From contig OY969802.1 in NCBI GenBank assembly GCA_963703235.1, positions 2,046,001-2,110,000 of the forward strand: a DNA stretch of 64,000 nucleotides, read 5' to 3'. Position numbers and translations under genes: made by a program. Below, piece by piece: positions 51,508-59,782 of the stretch (positions within the stretch are counted from its first letter, which is position 1; each line of letters starts with the position of its first letter). Origin of the DNA: VRUE01 sp963703235 (GTDB taxonomy: Bacteria; Actinomycetota; Thermoleophilia; Solirubrobacterales; 70-9). The notes below the pieces were generated by a model. That model worked only from the letters and a program-made list of their open reading frames with translations, was not told the origin of the DNA and did no database searches.

Positions 51508-52302
51508 TCAGCCTTTCGGCGTGCAGGGCACGAGGAGGCCCCCTTTGAGGGTCGTCGTCGGAGCCACGCCGGCAATCTTCGCTTCGTTTTTGAAGAAGAT
51601 TTTCGGCACGTTGACTTTGAATTTGCCGTCCGGGCATTTGGCTTCGCCGTAGCCGACCTTCTTGCCTTTGTAGGTGTAGGTCCGGCCGACGCTGAATTTG
51701 AAGTCGATCGCCGAGCCGCTGCCGCCGGCCGCGACCGGGATTTTCGAGATCGAGTGGATGCCGGTGCCCTTTTTCTGGATCGTCACCTGGGTGACGATCG
51801 CGGCGGGGACGGGCACGGTGATGAAGACGTGGATCAGCAGCTTGACCTTGCCGCCGCTTTCGCCACCGTTGAAGATGGTGATCGGGCTGTTGACCAGGAT
51901 CGGTTTCTGTTCGGGGAAGGCGATCTCGACGTGCGCGAGACCGGTGCCTAGCGTCGAATCGCCGCAGACTTTTTTGGCGGCTTTCGTGTCCCGTGCCTCG
52001 AGCTCGCCCGGTTTGCAGGACGGCAGCCCCTTGACGTTGATTTTCACGTCCTTGTCGATGTCGAAGACGACTTCGCGCAGCGCCGACGGGTGCGTGCCGT
52101 CGCTGGTTTTGATTACGCCGGAGACGTTGGTTTTCACCGGCACGTATTTGTTCTTCGGCATCGCTTTCGGCGAGGCGGAGCCGCTGAAGGTCGTGATCAG
52201 GTTTCCAGCTCGGACCGTGATGGTCGCCGCGCTGGCGAGCGCAGCCACCGCTACGGCCAGCGCCGCGCTCAGGGCCAGTGCCACAAGCAGATTTCTACGC
52301 AT
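51508..52302 (-). CDS. Secreted four-cysteine envelope protein, paralog 6
   Basis: A 264-aa protein from ATG 52302, supported by AAAGGAG about 11 nt upstream; an earlier in-frame ATG at 52356 would precede this ribosome-binding site and add 18 polar residues before the signal peptide. Signal peptide MRRNLLVALALSAALAVAVAALASA. Mature part TITVRAGNLITTFSGSASPKAMPKNKYVPV, with family cysteines in GLPSCKPGE, KKVCGDSTLG, EAKCPDGKF and LLVPCTPKG. It has its own ribosome-binding site and terminator, so it may be the most strongly expressed member. Confidence 0.8.
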   Translation of the reverse strand: MRRNLLVALALSAALAVAVAALASAATITVRAGNLITTFSGSASPKAMPKNKYVPVKTNVSGVIKTSDGTHPSALREVVFDIDKDVKINVKGLPSCKPGELEARDTKAAKKVCGDSTLGTGLAHVEIAFPEQKPILVNSPITIFNGGESGGKVKLLIHVFITVPVPAAIVTQVTIQKKGTGIHSISKIPVAAGGSGSAIDFKFSVGRTYTYKGKKVGYGEAKCPDGKFKVNVPKIFFKNEAKIAGVAPTTTLKGGLLVPCTPKG

Positions 52303-52432
52303 GTCTCGTTTTCTCTCCTTTGGGCCCGCCCGTCCCGAGCTGCGGCCATAGATCAAGCCTCTGTCTACCCTGCGGCAGCAGAAACTACCAGCCTCCGCCT
52401 TCCTGTAAACCCGTGCATTCAGGCAAAAGAGC

Positions 52433-52445
52433 GGCTTAACAAGCC
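52433..52445 (-). terminator. Possible weak terminator downstream of the TetR gene
   Basis: On the minus strand GGCTT-GTT-AAGCC is followed by CGCTCTTTT. The stem is only 5 bp, so efficiency is doubtful. Confidence 0.35.
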
Positions 52446-52450
52446 CGGCT

Positions 52451-53140
52451 TCAGGCTTCGAGCATCGAAAGCCGCGTCCGCTCGCGCTCCGCGGCGGCGC
52501 CGTCTGGCCCGAGGAAGGGCAGGGTTATCCAGAACATCAGGTCGGGCAGGCGGCTCGGCAGCCGGGACGAGGCGCCGTGCAGGATCTCGCTGTAGAGGAG
52601 CTCGTTGATCCCCCCGGCCAGCGAGAGCGAGGTGATGCCCGGCAGCTCGACCGAGGTCTCGGACCGGCCGGCGTCGAGGAAGCCGGTGAACTGGCGCAGG
52701 GCCGCGTCGCGACGGGCCAGCGCCTTCGGGCCCGCGGCGAGGACCTCGACGATCGCGAAGCGGGCCTCGTCGGGGTGCTCGGCGAGGTGTTTGAGCAGCT
52801 CGCCGAGGCCGGCGGCGACGCGCTCGGCCCACGGCGCCCCCGGCTTCGACTCGAATCCACGGGCGGTGTCGCCCAGCAGGTTGCCGAGCAGCAGGTCGTA
52901 GGCGGCCAGGAAGCAATCCTCCTTGCTCGAGAACAGCTCATAGAACGTCTTTCTCGACACTCCGGCGACGCCTATCACGTCGACGACGCGGGTCTCCGGG
53001 TAGCCGCGCTCGGCGACCACCTCGATCATCGCCTGCAGGATCCGCCGCCGCTGGGATTCGGTCACCGCCTCCCGCGGTAGCCCGTGACGACCCCTTGGCA
53101 GCCGCTCGCCCACTTTGGCAGTGCGTCTACCGGAAGCCAC
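52451..53140 (-). CDS. TetR/AcrR-family regulator of the Mce/secreted-protein island
   Basis: A 229-aa protein with an N-terminal HTH: RRRILQAMIEVVAERGYPETRVVDVIGVAGVSRKTFYELFSSKEDCFLAAYD, followed by an all-helical ligand-binding domain (about residues 100-215, with DEARFAIVEVLAAGPKALARR). The basic N-terminal arm is longer than usual. It is positioned at the edge of the Mce/MMPL island, a common arrangement for lipid-responsive TetR regulators, and lies next to palindromic operator candidates at 53181-53221. Ligand and targets unknown. Confidence 0.88.
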   Translation of the reverse strand: MASGRRTAKVGERLPRGRHGLPREAVTESQRRRILQAMIEVVAERGYPETRVVDVIGVAGVSRKTFYELFSSKEDCFLAAYDLLLGNLLGDTARGFESKPGAPWAERVAAGLGELLKHLAEHPDEARFAIVEVLAAGPKALARRDAALRQFTGFLDAGRSETSVELPGITSLSLAGGINELLYSEILHGASSRLPSRLPDLMFWITLPFLGPDGAAAERERTRLSMLEA

Positions 53141-53180
53141 ATCAAAACTCTAGAGCAGGAGGCAAGAAACCCGCGAACAC

Positions 53181-53221
53181 CGCTGTTTACACAGCGATCT
53201 GTGTACCGGCTTGTCTGTGTA
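53181..53221. promoter_or_regulatory. Overlapping palindromes, candidate TetR operator
   Basis: CGCTGT-TTAC-ACAGCG (53181-53196) overlaps TACACAG-CGAT-CTGTGTA (53188-53205), and a third CTGTGTA half-site follows at 53215. They lie 41-81 nt upstream of the tetR start, just after the purA stop, so autoregulation is the simplest reading. Confidence 0.55.
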
Positions 53222-53224
53222 GGT

Positions 53225-54601
53225 CTAGGCGGCCCGAAGGCTGGGCTCGTCGCCGATCCAGACGACCTGGTCGCGGCCCGGCCCGACGCCGGCGAGGCGG
53301 ATCGGGACGCCGGCAAAGTCGGCGATGAAGTCGAGGTAGGCGCGGGCCTGCGGCGGCAGGTCGGCCTCGCTGCGACAGGTGGTGAGGTCGGCGTCGAAGC
53401 CGGGCAGCTCCTCGTATTCGGGCTCGGCCGAGTGCAGGATCGACTGGTGGTAGGGGAAGCGGTCGAAGATCGCCCCCTCGCGCGAGCGATAGCGGACGGC
53501 GACCCGCAGCGGGTCGAGCCCGCTGAGGACGTCGAGCTTGGTGATCGTCAGCGCGCTGAGCCGGTTGAGCCGCACCGCGTAGCGCAGGGCGACGAGGTCC
53601 ATCCAGCCGCAGCGCCGCTCGCGGCCGGTCGTCGTCCCGTACTCGTGGCCGCGTTCGAGCATGTGCCGGCCGACCTCGTCCTCCAGCTCGGTCGGGAAGG
53701 GGCCGGCGCCGACCCGCGTCGCGTAGGCCTTGGCTACGCCCCAGACCTCGTCGATGTCCGCCGGCCCGACGCCGGCGCCGACGCAGGCCGCGCCGGCGAT
53801 CGGGTTCGACGAGGTGACGAACGGATAGGTGCCGTGGTCGAGGTCGAGGAGGGTGGCCTGGGCCCCCTCGAAGAGGACGGTGCCGCCGCCGTCGAGCGCG
53901 TCCCAGCAGAGGCGCGCGGTGTCGGCGATGTGGGGCTCGAGCTGGTGACCGTAGCCGGCGAACTCCTCGCTCATCGCGTGCAGGTCGAGCCGCGGGTCGG
54001 GGGCGTCGGCGACCGACTGGTCGCCCCCCTGCCGCGTGCCCTCGCCCGCTTCCTTGCGCAGCTTGCGCCGCTGCACCGACAGTTCGCGCAGCGCCTGCTG
54101 CTTGGGCTCGAGCGCGGTCATGATCTTCTTGCGCAGGATCTTCTCGTCGAGCAGGTCCTGGACGCGGATGCCGAGCCGCAGCGCCTTGTCGGCGTAGCAG
54201 GGGCCGATGCCGCGCCGCGTGGTGCCGATCGAGAGCTTGCCCAGCATCACCTCGCCGGCGGTGTCGAGCAGCACGTGGTAGGGCATGATCAGGTGGGCAT
54301 TGGCGGAGATGCGCAGGTTGCCGACCTCGACCCCTCGCCGCCGCAGGCCGTCGATCTCGCCGAGCAGGACGCTGGGGTCGAGGACGACGCCGTTGCCGAT
54401 CACGCTGAGCGTCTCGGGATAGAGGATCCCGGAGGGGATCAGGTGGAACTTGAACTCCTCGCCGTCGCGGACGATCGTGTGGCCGGCGTTGTTGCCGCCC
54501 TGGAAGCGCACGACCAGCTCCGCGCGCTCGGCGAGCAGGTCGACGATCTTGCCCTTCCCCTCGTCGCCCCACTGAGTCCCGACTATGACTATGCCCGGCA
54601 T
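53225..54601 (-). CDS. purA: Adenylosuccinate synthetase
   Basis: The first committed AMP-forming step, joining IMP and aspartate with GTP. The 458-aa protein has GTQWGDEGKGKIVDLLAE at the N-terminus, GGNNAGHTIVRDGEEFKFHLIPSG, GTTRRGIGPCYADKALR, LFEGAQATLLDLDHGTYPFVTSSNP, GPFPTEL and YTTTGRERRCGWMDLVALRYA-type blocks. ATG 54601. It is 28 nt downstream of the DnaC-like loader on the same strand. Its 3' end meets the tetR operator region. Confidence 0.95.
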   Translation of the reverse strand: MPGIVIVGTQWGDEGKGKIVDLLAERAELVVRFQGGNNAGHTIVRDGEEFKFHLIPSGILYPETLSVIGNGVVLDPSVLLGEIDGLRRRGVEVGNLRISANAHLIMPYHVLLDTAGEVMLGKLSIGTTRRGIGPCYADKALRLGIRVQDLLDEKILRKKIMTALEPKQQALRELSVQRRKLRKEAGEGTRQGGDQSVADAPDPRLDLHAMSEEFAGYGHQLEPHIADTARLCWDALDGGGTVLFEGAQATLLDLDHGTYPFVTSSNPIAGAACVGAGVGPADIDEVWGVAKAYATRVGAGPFPTELEDEVGRHMLERGHEYGTTTGRERRCGWMDLVALRYAVRLNRLSALTITKLDVLSGLDPLRVAVRYRSREGAIFDRFPYHQSILHSAEPEYEELPGFDADLTTCRSEADLPPQARAYLDFIADFAGVPIRLAGVGPGRDQVVWIGDEPSLRAA

Positions 54602-54629
54602 GACAGTGGGAATTCTGACGCGCGGGCGG

Positions 54630-55358
54630 CTAGGCGGCTTTGCCGTAACGCCGGTCGGCGCCGAACAGGGGCACTTCGTCGCAGATCTGGCTCAGCCGCG
54701 AGACGGTGCGGCTGCCGATCTGCTCCTCCAGCTCGTCGTGCGGGAGGTTGGTGGTGATCAGCACCGACCGCTGCGCCTCGTAGCGCTCGTTGATCAGCGC
54801 GTACAGCTGCTCCAGCACCCAGTCGGAGCGCTTCTCGGCGCCGAGGTCGTCGATGTGGAGGAGGTCGACGGCGGTCAGGCGCTCGAAGAAGGAGAGGTAG
54901 GAGTCGCCGCCGGGCTCGGAGTCGTAGGTGCGGCGGATGCGCGCCAGCAGCTTCGGCAGCGAGTAGATCGCCACCGAGCGCCCGTTCTCCAGCGCCGCCT
55001 TGGAGATCAGCATGGCGAGGGTCGTCTTGCCGGTCCCGGTGTCGCCGAAGATCCACAGACCCCGTCCGGCGTCGAGCCGTTCGTCGAGCTCGTCGACGAA
55101 CGCCCGCACATCGGCCAGCGCGCCCTTGGTGGCGAGGTCCCGGGCCATGTCGCTGACCGGCGGCCGCTCGAAGGAGACGCCGCGGTAGCGCGGCGGGATC
55201 ACCGAGGCGACGCCCTTGCTGCGGCCCTTGCGCAGGCGCTGCTCGCGGCACTCGCAGGGGCGCGCCACGTCCTCGGGCCCGAGGATCCAGCCGGAGCCGT
55301 CGCAGGCGCCGAGCGGGCAGGCTCGCTCGGCGAACGGTTCGCTGCGCGCGCCCGGCAT
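54630..55358 (-). CDS. DnaC/DnaI-like replicative helicase loader
   Basis: A 242-aa AAA+ ATPase. The N-terminal Cys cluster CPLGACDGSGWILGPEDVARPCECREQ (four Cys, zinc-binding as in DnaI) is followed by Walker A LWIFGDTGTGKTTLAMLI, Walker B VDLLHIDDLGAEK, sensor 1 SVLITTNLP and a box SRTVSRLSQICDEVPLFG. Loaders of this type open the DnaB ring at the origin. It directly follows dnaB (the stop of dnaB shares its base with the start here at 55358), matching a functional pairing. Confidence 0.85.
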   Translation of the reverse strand: MPGARSEPFAERACPLGACDGSGWILGPEDVARPCECREQRLRKGRSKGVASVIPPRYRGVSFERPPVSDMARDLATKGALADVRAFVDELDERLDAGRGLWIFGDTGTGKTTLAMLISKAALENGRSVAIYSLPKLLARIRRTYDSEPGGDSYLSFFERLTAVDLLHIDDLGAEKRSDWVLEQLYALINERYEAQRSVLITTNLPHDELEEQIGSRTVSRLSQICDEVPLFGADRRYGKAA

Positions 55359-58066
55359 CAGAACTCAGGCCCCGCGGCGGCCGCGTCCTCCAGCGGCGGC
55401 CCTTCGCCGGCGGGCTGCTCGACCGGGCGTTCGTGGCCGGAGTAGTCGGCGAATTTGGGGAAGCGGTCGAGGAAGACCAGTTTCGGCGCCCCGATCGGCC
55501 CGTTCCTATGCTTGGCGATGATCACGTCCGCCAGCCCGTCCGGCTCGTCGTCGGGGTCGCGGTAGTAATCCTCGCGGTAGAGGAAGGCGACCAGGTCCGC
55601 GTCCTGCTCGATCGAGTTGTGGACGACGATGTTGTCCGCGACGAAGTTGTGAAGACCCTCGACCGTGAGGTCGAAGACCTCCTCGGTCCCGTCGGGCTCG
55701 ATCGAGACGATTGGATCCCAGTAGGCGTCGCCGAGAGCAAGATCGACCAGCTCTTCGCATCGCACAGCAGCCGCGACGCGCATCGCCCGCTCCTTCCCAA
55801 TGCCGCTCCTGTAGAGCGCAGTGCCGCAGTACCGCGTATCGATCGCCTCCTGCAGTTGACGGCTCGTCATGTCAGCTCGCTGCATGGCGGGAACGACCAG
55901 ACCTCGCCAGGCCTCACTTGGGATCACGTCCCGGTTCGGATTGCGAGCGCGACTGTCGAAGTGCTTCAAGATGGCGCTGGCGTGTCGCTGCTTGTCGGCG
56001 CCAAGCGCCCCGACGATCTCCAGGAACCGCACCAGCTCCGTGCCGCCGCTGACGCTGATGTGGAATTGCGGCCTGCCTTTGGCGCGGTTCTCGTGTCTGG
56101 CGATCCGTGCGTTGATGCCGAGGCGAATGAGCAGCGACTGAACATCGTCAGCGAGTCTGGGGCTGCTGGTGGCGTAGTAGATGGCCGCCGCTCGACGCTG
56201 GCCTCCCAGCCAGACGCAGCCGTCCGTCGCCCAGAGGTGTCGCAGGAACGTCGCGATTGCCCAGTTGGGTTGGGCGAAGACGGCGTCGGGCACCCGCTTC
56301 TCGTAGGAGCGAAGGCCGAAGCCCCCCAACTCGTCAAGCCAGGCTGCGACCGGATTGCGCTTCCGGTGCGTGAGGCGCTCGCGGGCTGCCAGATAGACCT
56401 GGAACCAGCGCCGCTCCAGCTTGACTCGAGGCCGCACCGCTCTGCCGAAGACCCGCAGCGATAGGTCTGCCACCAGCTCAGCCAACTTGCGCTCGTTGCT
56501 CGTGTACTGGATCGCGTGACGAGGAAGAGTGCAACCGTCTCCAATCAGATGCCCGAGCAGCGCAAGTTCGTCCTCCGTCATGCTCGCGTGGCCCGTGTCT
56601 GGCAGCGTCCCTGGCAGCGCGATCGTGTCACCGACGGTCAGCGCGTCAAGCCGGTGCCAGCCGTCGATCGTGAGGAACTTGTGGTTGCCGGTTGCCCTGA
56701 TCGACCTTCCCAGCCGGGTCGTCAGGCGAAAGACCTGCTTGTGCCCAGTGGAAAAGGCACGGGTTGCGAGCGCCGGACGGAGTTTCCAGGTCTCGGGGTC
56801 CATCGCCAGCACTTCAAAGTTGCTCTGGCCGACCAGCTCGCGGATTGGACGTCGGCCCCCCTCGCGCGGTAGGTAGACGAGCGAATCCCCGGTCAGACAT
56901 CCCGACTCGCGCAGGTCGGAGAGCATCGGCTTCGGCGGGTGGCGCTGCTCGGGGGCGCGCGATAGCTGGGAGATAGCCAGCACCGGCACCTCCAGCTCGC
57001 GGGCGAGGATCTTTAGGCCGCGGCTCATCTGGCCGACCTGCTCGACCCGGTTGGCGCGCGGGTCGTCGGATCGCATCAGCTGCAGGTAGTCGACGATCAC
57101 CAGGCCGAGCCCGCCCTGCTCCTGAACCTGGGCGTGCAGCCGCCGCGCCTTGGCCCGCAGGTCGAGCAGGCCGAGGTCGGAGGAGTCGTCGAACCACAGC
57201 GGCGCCTCCTCCAGCTCGTTGCAGGCGCGCACGACCTTCGGCCAGTCCTTCTGCGCGACCTGCCCCTTGCGCAGCTTGTCGCCGGAGATCCGCGCCCGGC
57301 AGGCGATGAAGCGCTGCGCCAGCTCGACCTCCGACATCTCCAGCGAGAAGAAGGCGACCGGCATCCCCCGCTTCACCGCCACGTTCTCGGCGATGTTGGC
57401 GACGACGGCCGACTTGCCCATGGCCGGCCGTGCCGCGACGATGATCAGGTTGCCGGGTTGGAAGCCACCGGTGATCGCGTCGATGTCGCGGAAGCCGGAG
57501 GGGGTTCCGGTCAGCTCGCTCTCGCCGGTCGAGAGCTTCTCCAGTCGGTCGACCTCGTCGTGGAGGATCTCCGAGAGCTGGCGGAAGTCGCTCGCCTGCT
57601 CCTTGTGGGCGACTTCGAAGAGCAGCCTCTCGGCCCGCTCGGAGAGCTCGCGCGGCTCGCCGTCGCGTCCGTGCACCCAGCCCTGGATCTCCTGTCCGGC
57701 GCCGAGCAGGCGGCGCAGCAGCGAGTTCTGCTGGACGATCTCGGCGTAATGCTTGGCGTTGCCGGCTGCCGGCACCTTGGCGGCCAGCTCGGAGACGTAG
57801 TGCTTGCCCCCCGCCGGCTCGATCTCGCCGCGCTGGACCAGCGCCTCGGTGACGCTCAGCTCGTCGACCGGCTTCGAGCTTGCGTAGAGATCGCGGGCGC
57901 AAGCGAAGATCAGCCCGTGCTTCTCGAGGTAGAAATCCTCGGCGTTCAGCTTCACCTCGTCGATGACGCGGGTCAGCGCCGGCTGCGCGACCAGCATCGC
58001 GCCCAGCACCGATTCCTCTGCCTCGATGTTCTGGGGTGGGACGTGGGTGGCGGCGGGTTGCGGCAT
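55358..58066 (-). CDS. dnaB: Replicative DNA helicase DnaB with an intein
   Basis: A 902-aa precursor. The helicase portion (474 aa) has an N-terminal domain PQNIEAEESVLGAMLV..., Walker A AARPAMGKSAVVANIAENVA and SLEMSEVELAQRFI, ending LLDLRAKARRLHAQVQEQ. The chain is interrupted after SDLRESG by a 428-residue intein (56899 down to 55616) and resumes at SIEQDADLVAFLYREDYY. After splicing the helicase is 474 aa, a normal DnaB length. It is co-oriented with the rplI-rpsR-ssb block, the standard order, though two unrelated genes intervene. C-terminal tail is acidic. Confidence 0.95.
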   Translation of the reverse strand: MPQPAATHVPPQNIEAEESVLGAMLVAQPALTRVIDEVKLNAEDFYLEKHGLIFACARDLYASSKPVDELSVTEALVQRGEIEPAGGKHYVSELAAKVPAAGNAKHYAEIVQQNSLLRRLLGAGQEIQGWVHGRDGEPRELSERAERLLFEVAHKEQASDFRQLSEILHDEVDRLEKLSTGESELTGTPSGFRDIDAITGGFQPGNLIIVAARPAMGKSAVVANIAENVAVKRGMPVAFFSLEMSEVELAQRFIACRARISGDKLRKGQVAQKDWPKVVRACNELEEAPLWFDDSSDLGLLDLRAKARRLHAQVQEQGGLGLVIVDYLQLMRSDDPRANRVEQVGQMSRGLKILARELEVPVLAISQLSRAPEQRHPPKPMLSDLRESGCLTGDSLVYLPREGGRRPIRELVGQSNFEVLAMDPETWKLRPALATRAFSTGHKQVFRLTTRLGRSIRATGNHKFLTIDGWHRLDALTVGDTIALPGTLPDTGHASMTEDELALLGHLIGDGCTLPRHAIQYTSNERKLAELVADLSLRVFGRAVRPRVKLERRWFQVYLAARERLTHRKRNPVAAWLDELGGFGLRSYEKRVPDAVFAQPNWAIATFLRHLWATDGCVWLGGQRRAAAIYYATSSPRLADDVQSLLIRLGINARIARHENRAKGRPQFHISVSGGTELVRFLEIVGALGADKQRHASAILKHFDSRARNPNRDVIPSEAWRGLVVPAMQRADMTSRQLQEAIDTRYCGTALYRSGIGKERAMRVAAAVRCEELVDLALGDAYWDPIVSIEPDGTEEVFDLTVEGLHNFVADNIVVHNSIEQDADLVAFLYREDYYRDPDDEPDGLADVIIAKHRNGPIGAPKLVFLDRFPKFADYSGHERPVEQPAGEGPPLEDAAAAGPEF
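55616..56899 (-). other. DnaB intein with LAGLIDADG-type homing endonuclease domain
   Basis: Residues 390-817 of the DnaB precursor. Block A: C1 in CLTGDSLVYLP. Block B: the splicing histidine in SIRATGNHKFLTIDGWHRLDAL. A putative LAGLIDADG endonuclease carries LLGHLIGDGC and RHLWATDGCVWLGG as its two DOD motifs. Block F/G: EVFDLTVEGLHNFVADNIVVHN, ending in the splice HN followed by Ser+1. The insertion point (RESG|S in the helicase motif) is a known DnaB intein site. Both DOD motifs keep an acidic residue, so the endonuclease may be active. Confidence 0.9.
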
Positions 58067-58279
58067 CGGCTCCTAGTTAAGGACCGGAAGCGGCGGGAAA
58101 TCGCCTCCCGGTCCTCGTCGTCCAGCAAATCAGAGCTCGCCCGCCTCGACCGCGGCGGTCTCTGCAAATGACGGCAAAAAAGAATCGGCCGCCTACCTGG
58201 CGGGAATTGGTACGAAGTCGTTGCAGAAATCTTGCATTCGGCGCGCCACGCGTGCCGCCGCAACTTTTAGGCTGCAATC

Positions 58280-58594
58280 ATGGAGGCGATGAGAGAGAGC
58301 TGGACCGACGAGCGGCTGGACGATTTCAGGGCGGAAACGGCTAGACGCTTCGACGAGCTCGGCCGGCGCGTGGACAACGGCTTCAACCGAGTCGACGCCG
58401 ACATCCGGGCTCTGCGCGACGAGATGAGGAAGGAGTCCGTTTCCGTACGAGGGGAGATGAAAGAAGGCTTCGAAAAGGTCGATGCTCGCTTTGAGCGAAT
58501 CGACGAACGTTTCGAAGCCCTGCATCGCATCATGGTGCAGTTTTGCGGCCTTGTCATCGCCGCTCTGATCGGCTTCATCGCCACCCAGATCTAG
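58280..58594 (+). CDS. Small coiled-coil protein with C-terminal membrane anchor
   Basis: A 104-aa protein. Residues 5-85 form a charged coiled coil (ETARRFDELGRRVDNGFNRVDADIRALRDEM..., with heptads ending ARFERIDERFEALHRI), followed by a C-terminal TM (CGLVIAALIGFIATQI). It resembles small phage- or DUF1640-like tail-anchored coiled-coil proteins, but I cannot name a family. A TAGGCT -10-like box is six nucleotides before ATG 58280, the leaderless geometry seen elsewhere here. It lies between dnaB and the membrane protein gene, opposite in direction to both. Confidence 0.6.
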   Translation: MEAMRESWTDERLDDFRAETARRFDELGRRVDNGFNRVDADIRALRDEMRKESVSVRGEMKEGFEKVDARFERIDERFEALHRIMVQFCGLVIAALIGFIATQI

Positions 58595-58600
58595 CGCCAC

Positions 58601-59224
58601 TCAGCCCAGCGCGCCAGCGCTGGCCGCAAGGTGATCCGGCGCGGGCGGTATCTCGCCGGCCTGCTCCTTGCGCTGCTCGCCGCGACGCAGCATTCGCTGG
58701 GTGAGGATCGCGATGCTGAGGATCGCGGTGGCGCCGAGGCTGAGCTGGACGCTGAGCAGTCCCTCGCGGGTCCAGTAGACGTCGCGCAGGTCGAGCAGCA
58801 GGGCTGCCTCGTCGAAGGTGAGGCCCATGCCGACGCCCATCGGGATCGCCAGGCGGTCCTCCAGCTCGTCGCTCTCGGTCAGCAGCGCCACGGTGCCGGC
58901 GCTGAAGGCGATCAGGATGCCCGGCACAAAGTGGTGGATGTGGCGCCCGCCGACGCTGACGTTCTGGAACGGCCACCAGCGATCGCGGATCCCCCAGGTC
59001 GAGATCCGCACCAGCGCGAACGCTCCCAGGAAGCCGGCGAGCAGGTTGAAGAGGACGGTCTCGCTGCGAGGCGTCGCCGCGTAGCCGCTGACCGCTACGC
59101 CGACCGTGTCCAGCGCCGCCGCCGGAGCCGCCTCTACCAGGCCGTCGTCCCTGCCGCGCTCGTGCGCGCGGCGCCGAAGCATCCGTCCGAACTGGCCCGT
59201 CAGCACCGTGCCGGCGCCTCCCAA
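58601..59224 (-). CDS. Conserved polytopic membrane protein of unknown function
   Basis: A 207-aa protein. A polar, Arg-rich N-terminus is followed by three to four membrane segments with a distinctive polar motif between them: NVSVGGRHIHHFVPGILIAF and GVGMGLTFDEAALLLDLRDVYW. The HxxH-like RHIHHF and acidic FDEAALLLDLRD residues suggest a metal site or enzymatic pocket inside the membrane (inference). It lies between rplI and dnaB. Start ATG 59224; an in-frame start further upstream cannot be excluded. Confidence 0.6.
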   Translation of the reverse strand: MGGAGTVLTGQFGRMLRRRAHERGRDDGLVEAAPAAALDTVGVAVSGYAATPRSETVLFNLLAGFLGAFALVRISTWGIRDRWWPFQNVSVGGRHIHHFVPGILIAFSAGTVALLTESDELEDRLAIPMGVGMGLTFDEAALLLDLRDVYWTREGLLSVQLSLGATAILSIAILTQRMLRRGEQRKEQAGEIPPAPDHLAASAGALG

Positions 59225-59329
59225 GGCAACGGCGGCGAGCCCGACCGTCGCCCGCTCCGATCTCGCCCAGCCGAATCGCGTCCTCGCCTTGGCGCGCCGG
59301 GTCAGGCGAGTCGGGAAACCCCGCAGGGG

Positions 59330-59782
59330 CTAGCTCTCCTCTGTGACGATCGTCTTCACCGTCGCGACCGCGTCGTCGGCCAGCTCGATCTCGACCATGT
59401 GGGTGCCGACCTCTCGGATCGGCTGCTCGAGGCGCACTTTGCGACGGTCGATCTTCAGATCGCGAGCGTCCTGGATCGCCTCGACGATCTCCTTGGCGCC
59501 GACCGAGCCGAACAGCTTGCCCCCGTCGTCTGCCCTCTGGGTGATCGTCAGCACCGTTTTCGAGAGCAGCGATGCGGCCTGCTCTTCGCGCTCCGCACGT
59601 GCCTTTTCCGCCTTTTCGGCTGCAGCTTGGCGCCGCTGGGCCTCCTCTAGCGCTCCCGGCGTCGCCGGCGCGGCCAGCTTGCGCGGGATCAGGTAGTTGC
59701 GCAGGTAGCCGGGGGAGACGTCGACCGGCTCGCCGCGCTGCCCGAGGCTGTCGACGTCCTCGAGGAGGATCGCCTGCGCCAT
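59330..59782 (-). CDS. rplI: 50S ribosomal protein L9
   Basis: A 150-aa protein: MAQAILLEDVDSLGQRGEPVDVSPGYLRNYLIPRKLA (the canonical L9 N-domain with PGY.RN.L.P), a helical connector with RQAAAEKAEKARAEREEQA, and a C-domain ending LADDAVATVKTIVTEES. Its ATG shares a base with the rpsR stop (TGATG). Structural protein of the large subunit; part of the classic rpsF-ssb-rpsR-rplI group. Confidence 0.96.
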   Translation of the reverse strand: MAQAILLEDVDSLGQRGEPVDVSPGYLRNYLIPRKLAAPATPGALEEAQRRQAAAEKAEKARAEREEQAASLLSKTVLTITQRADDGGKLFGSVGAKEIVEAIQDARDLKIDRRKVRLEQPIREVGTHMVEIELADDAVATVKTIVTEES

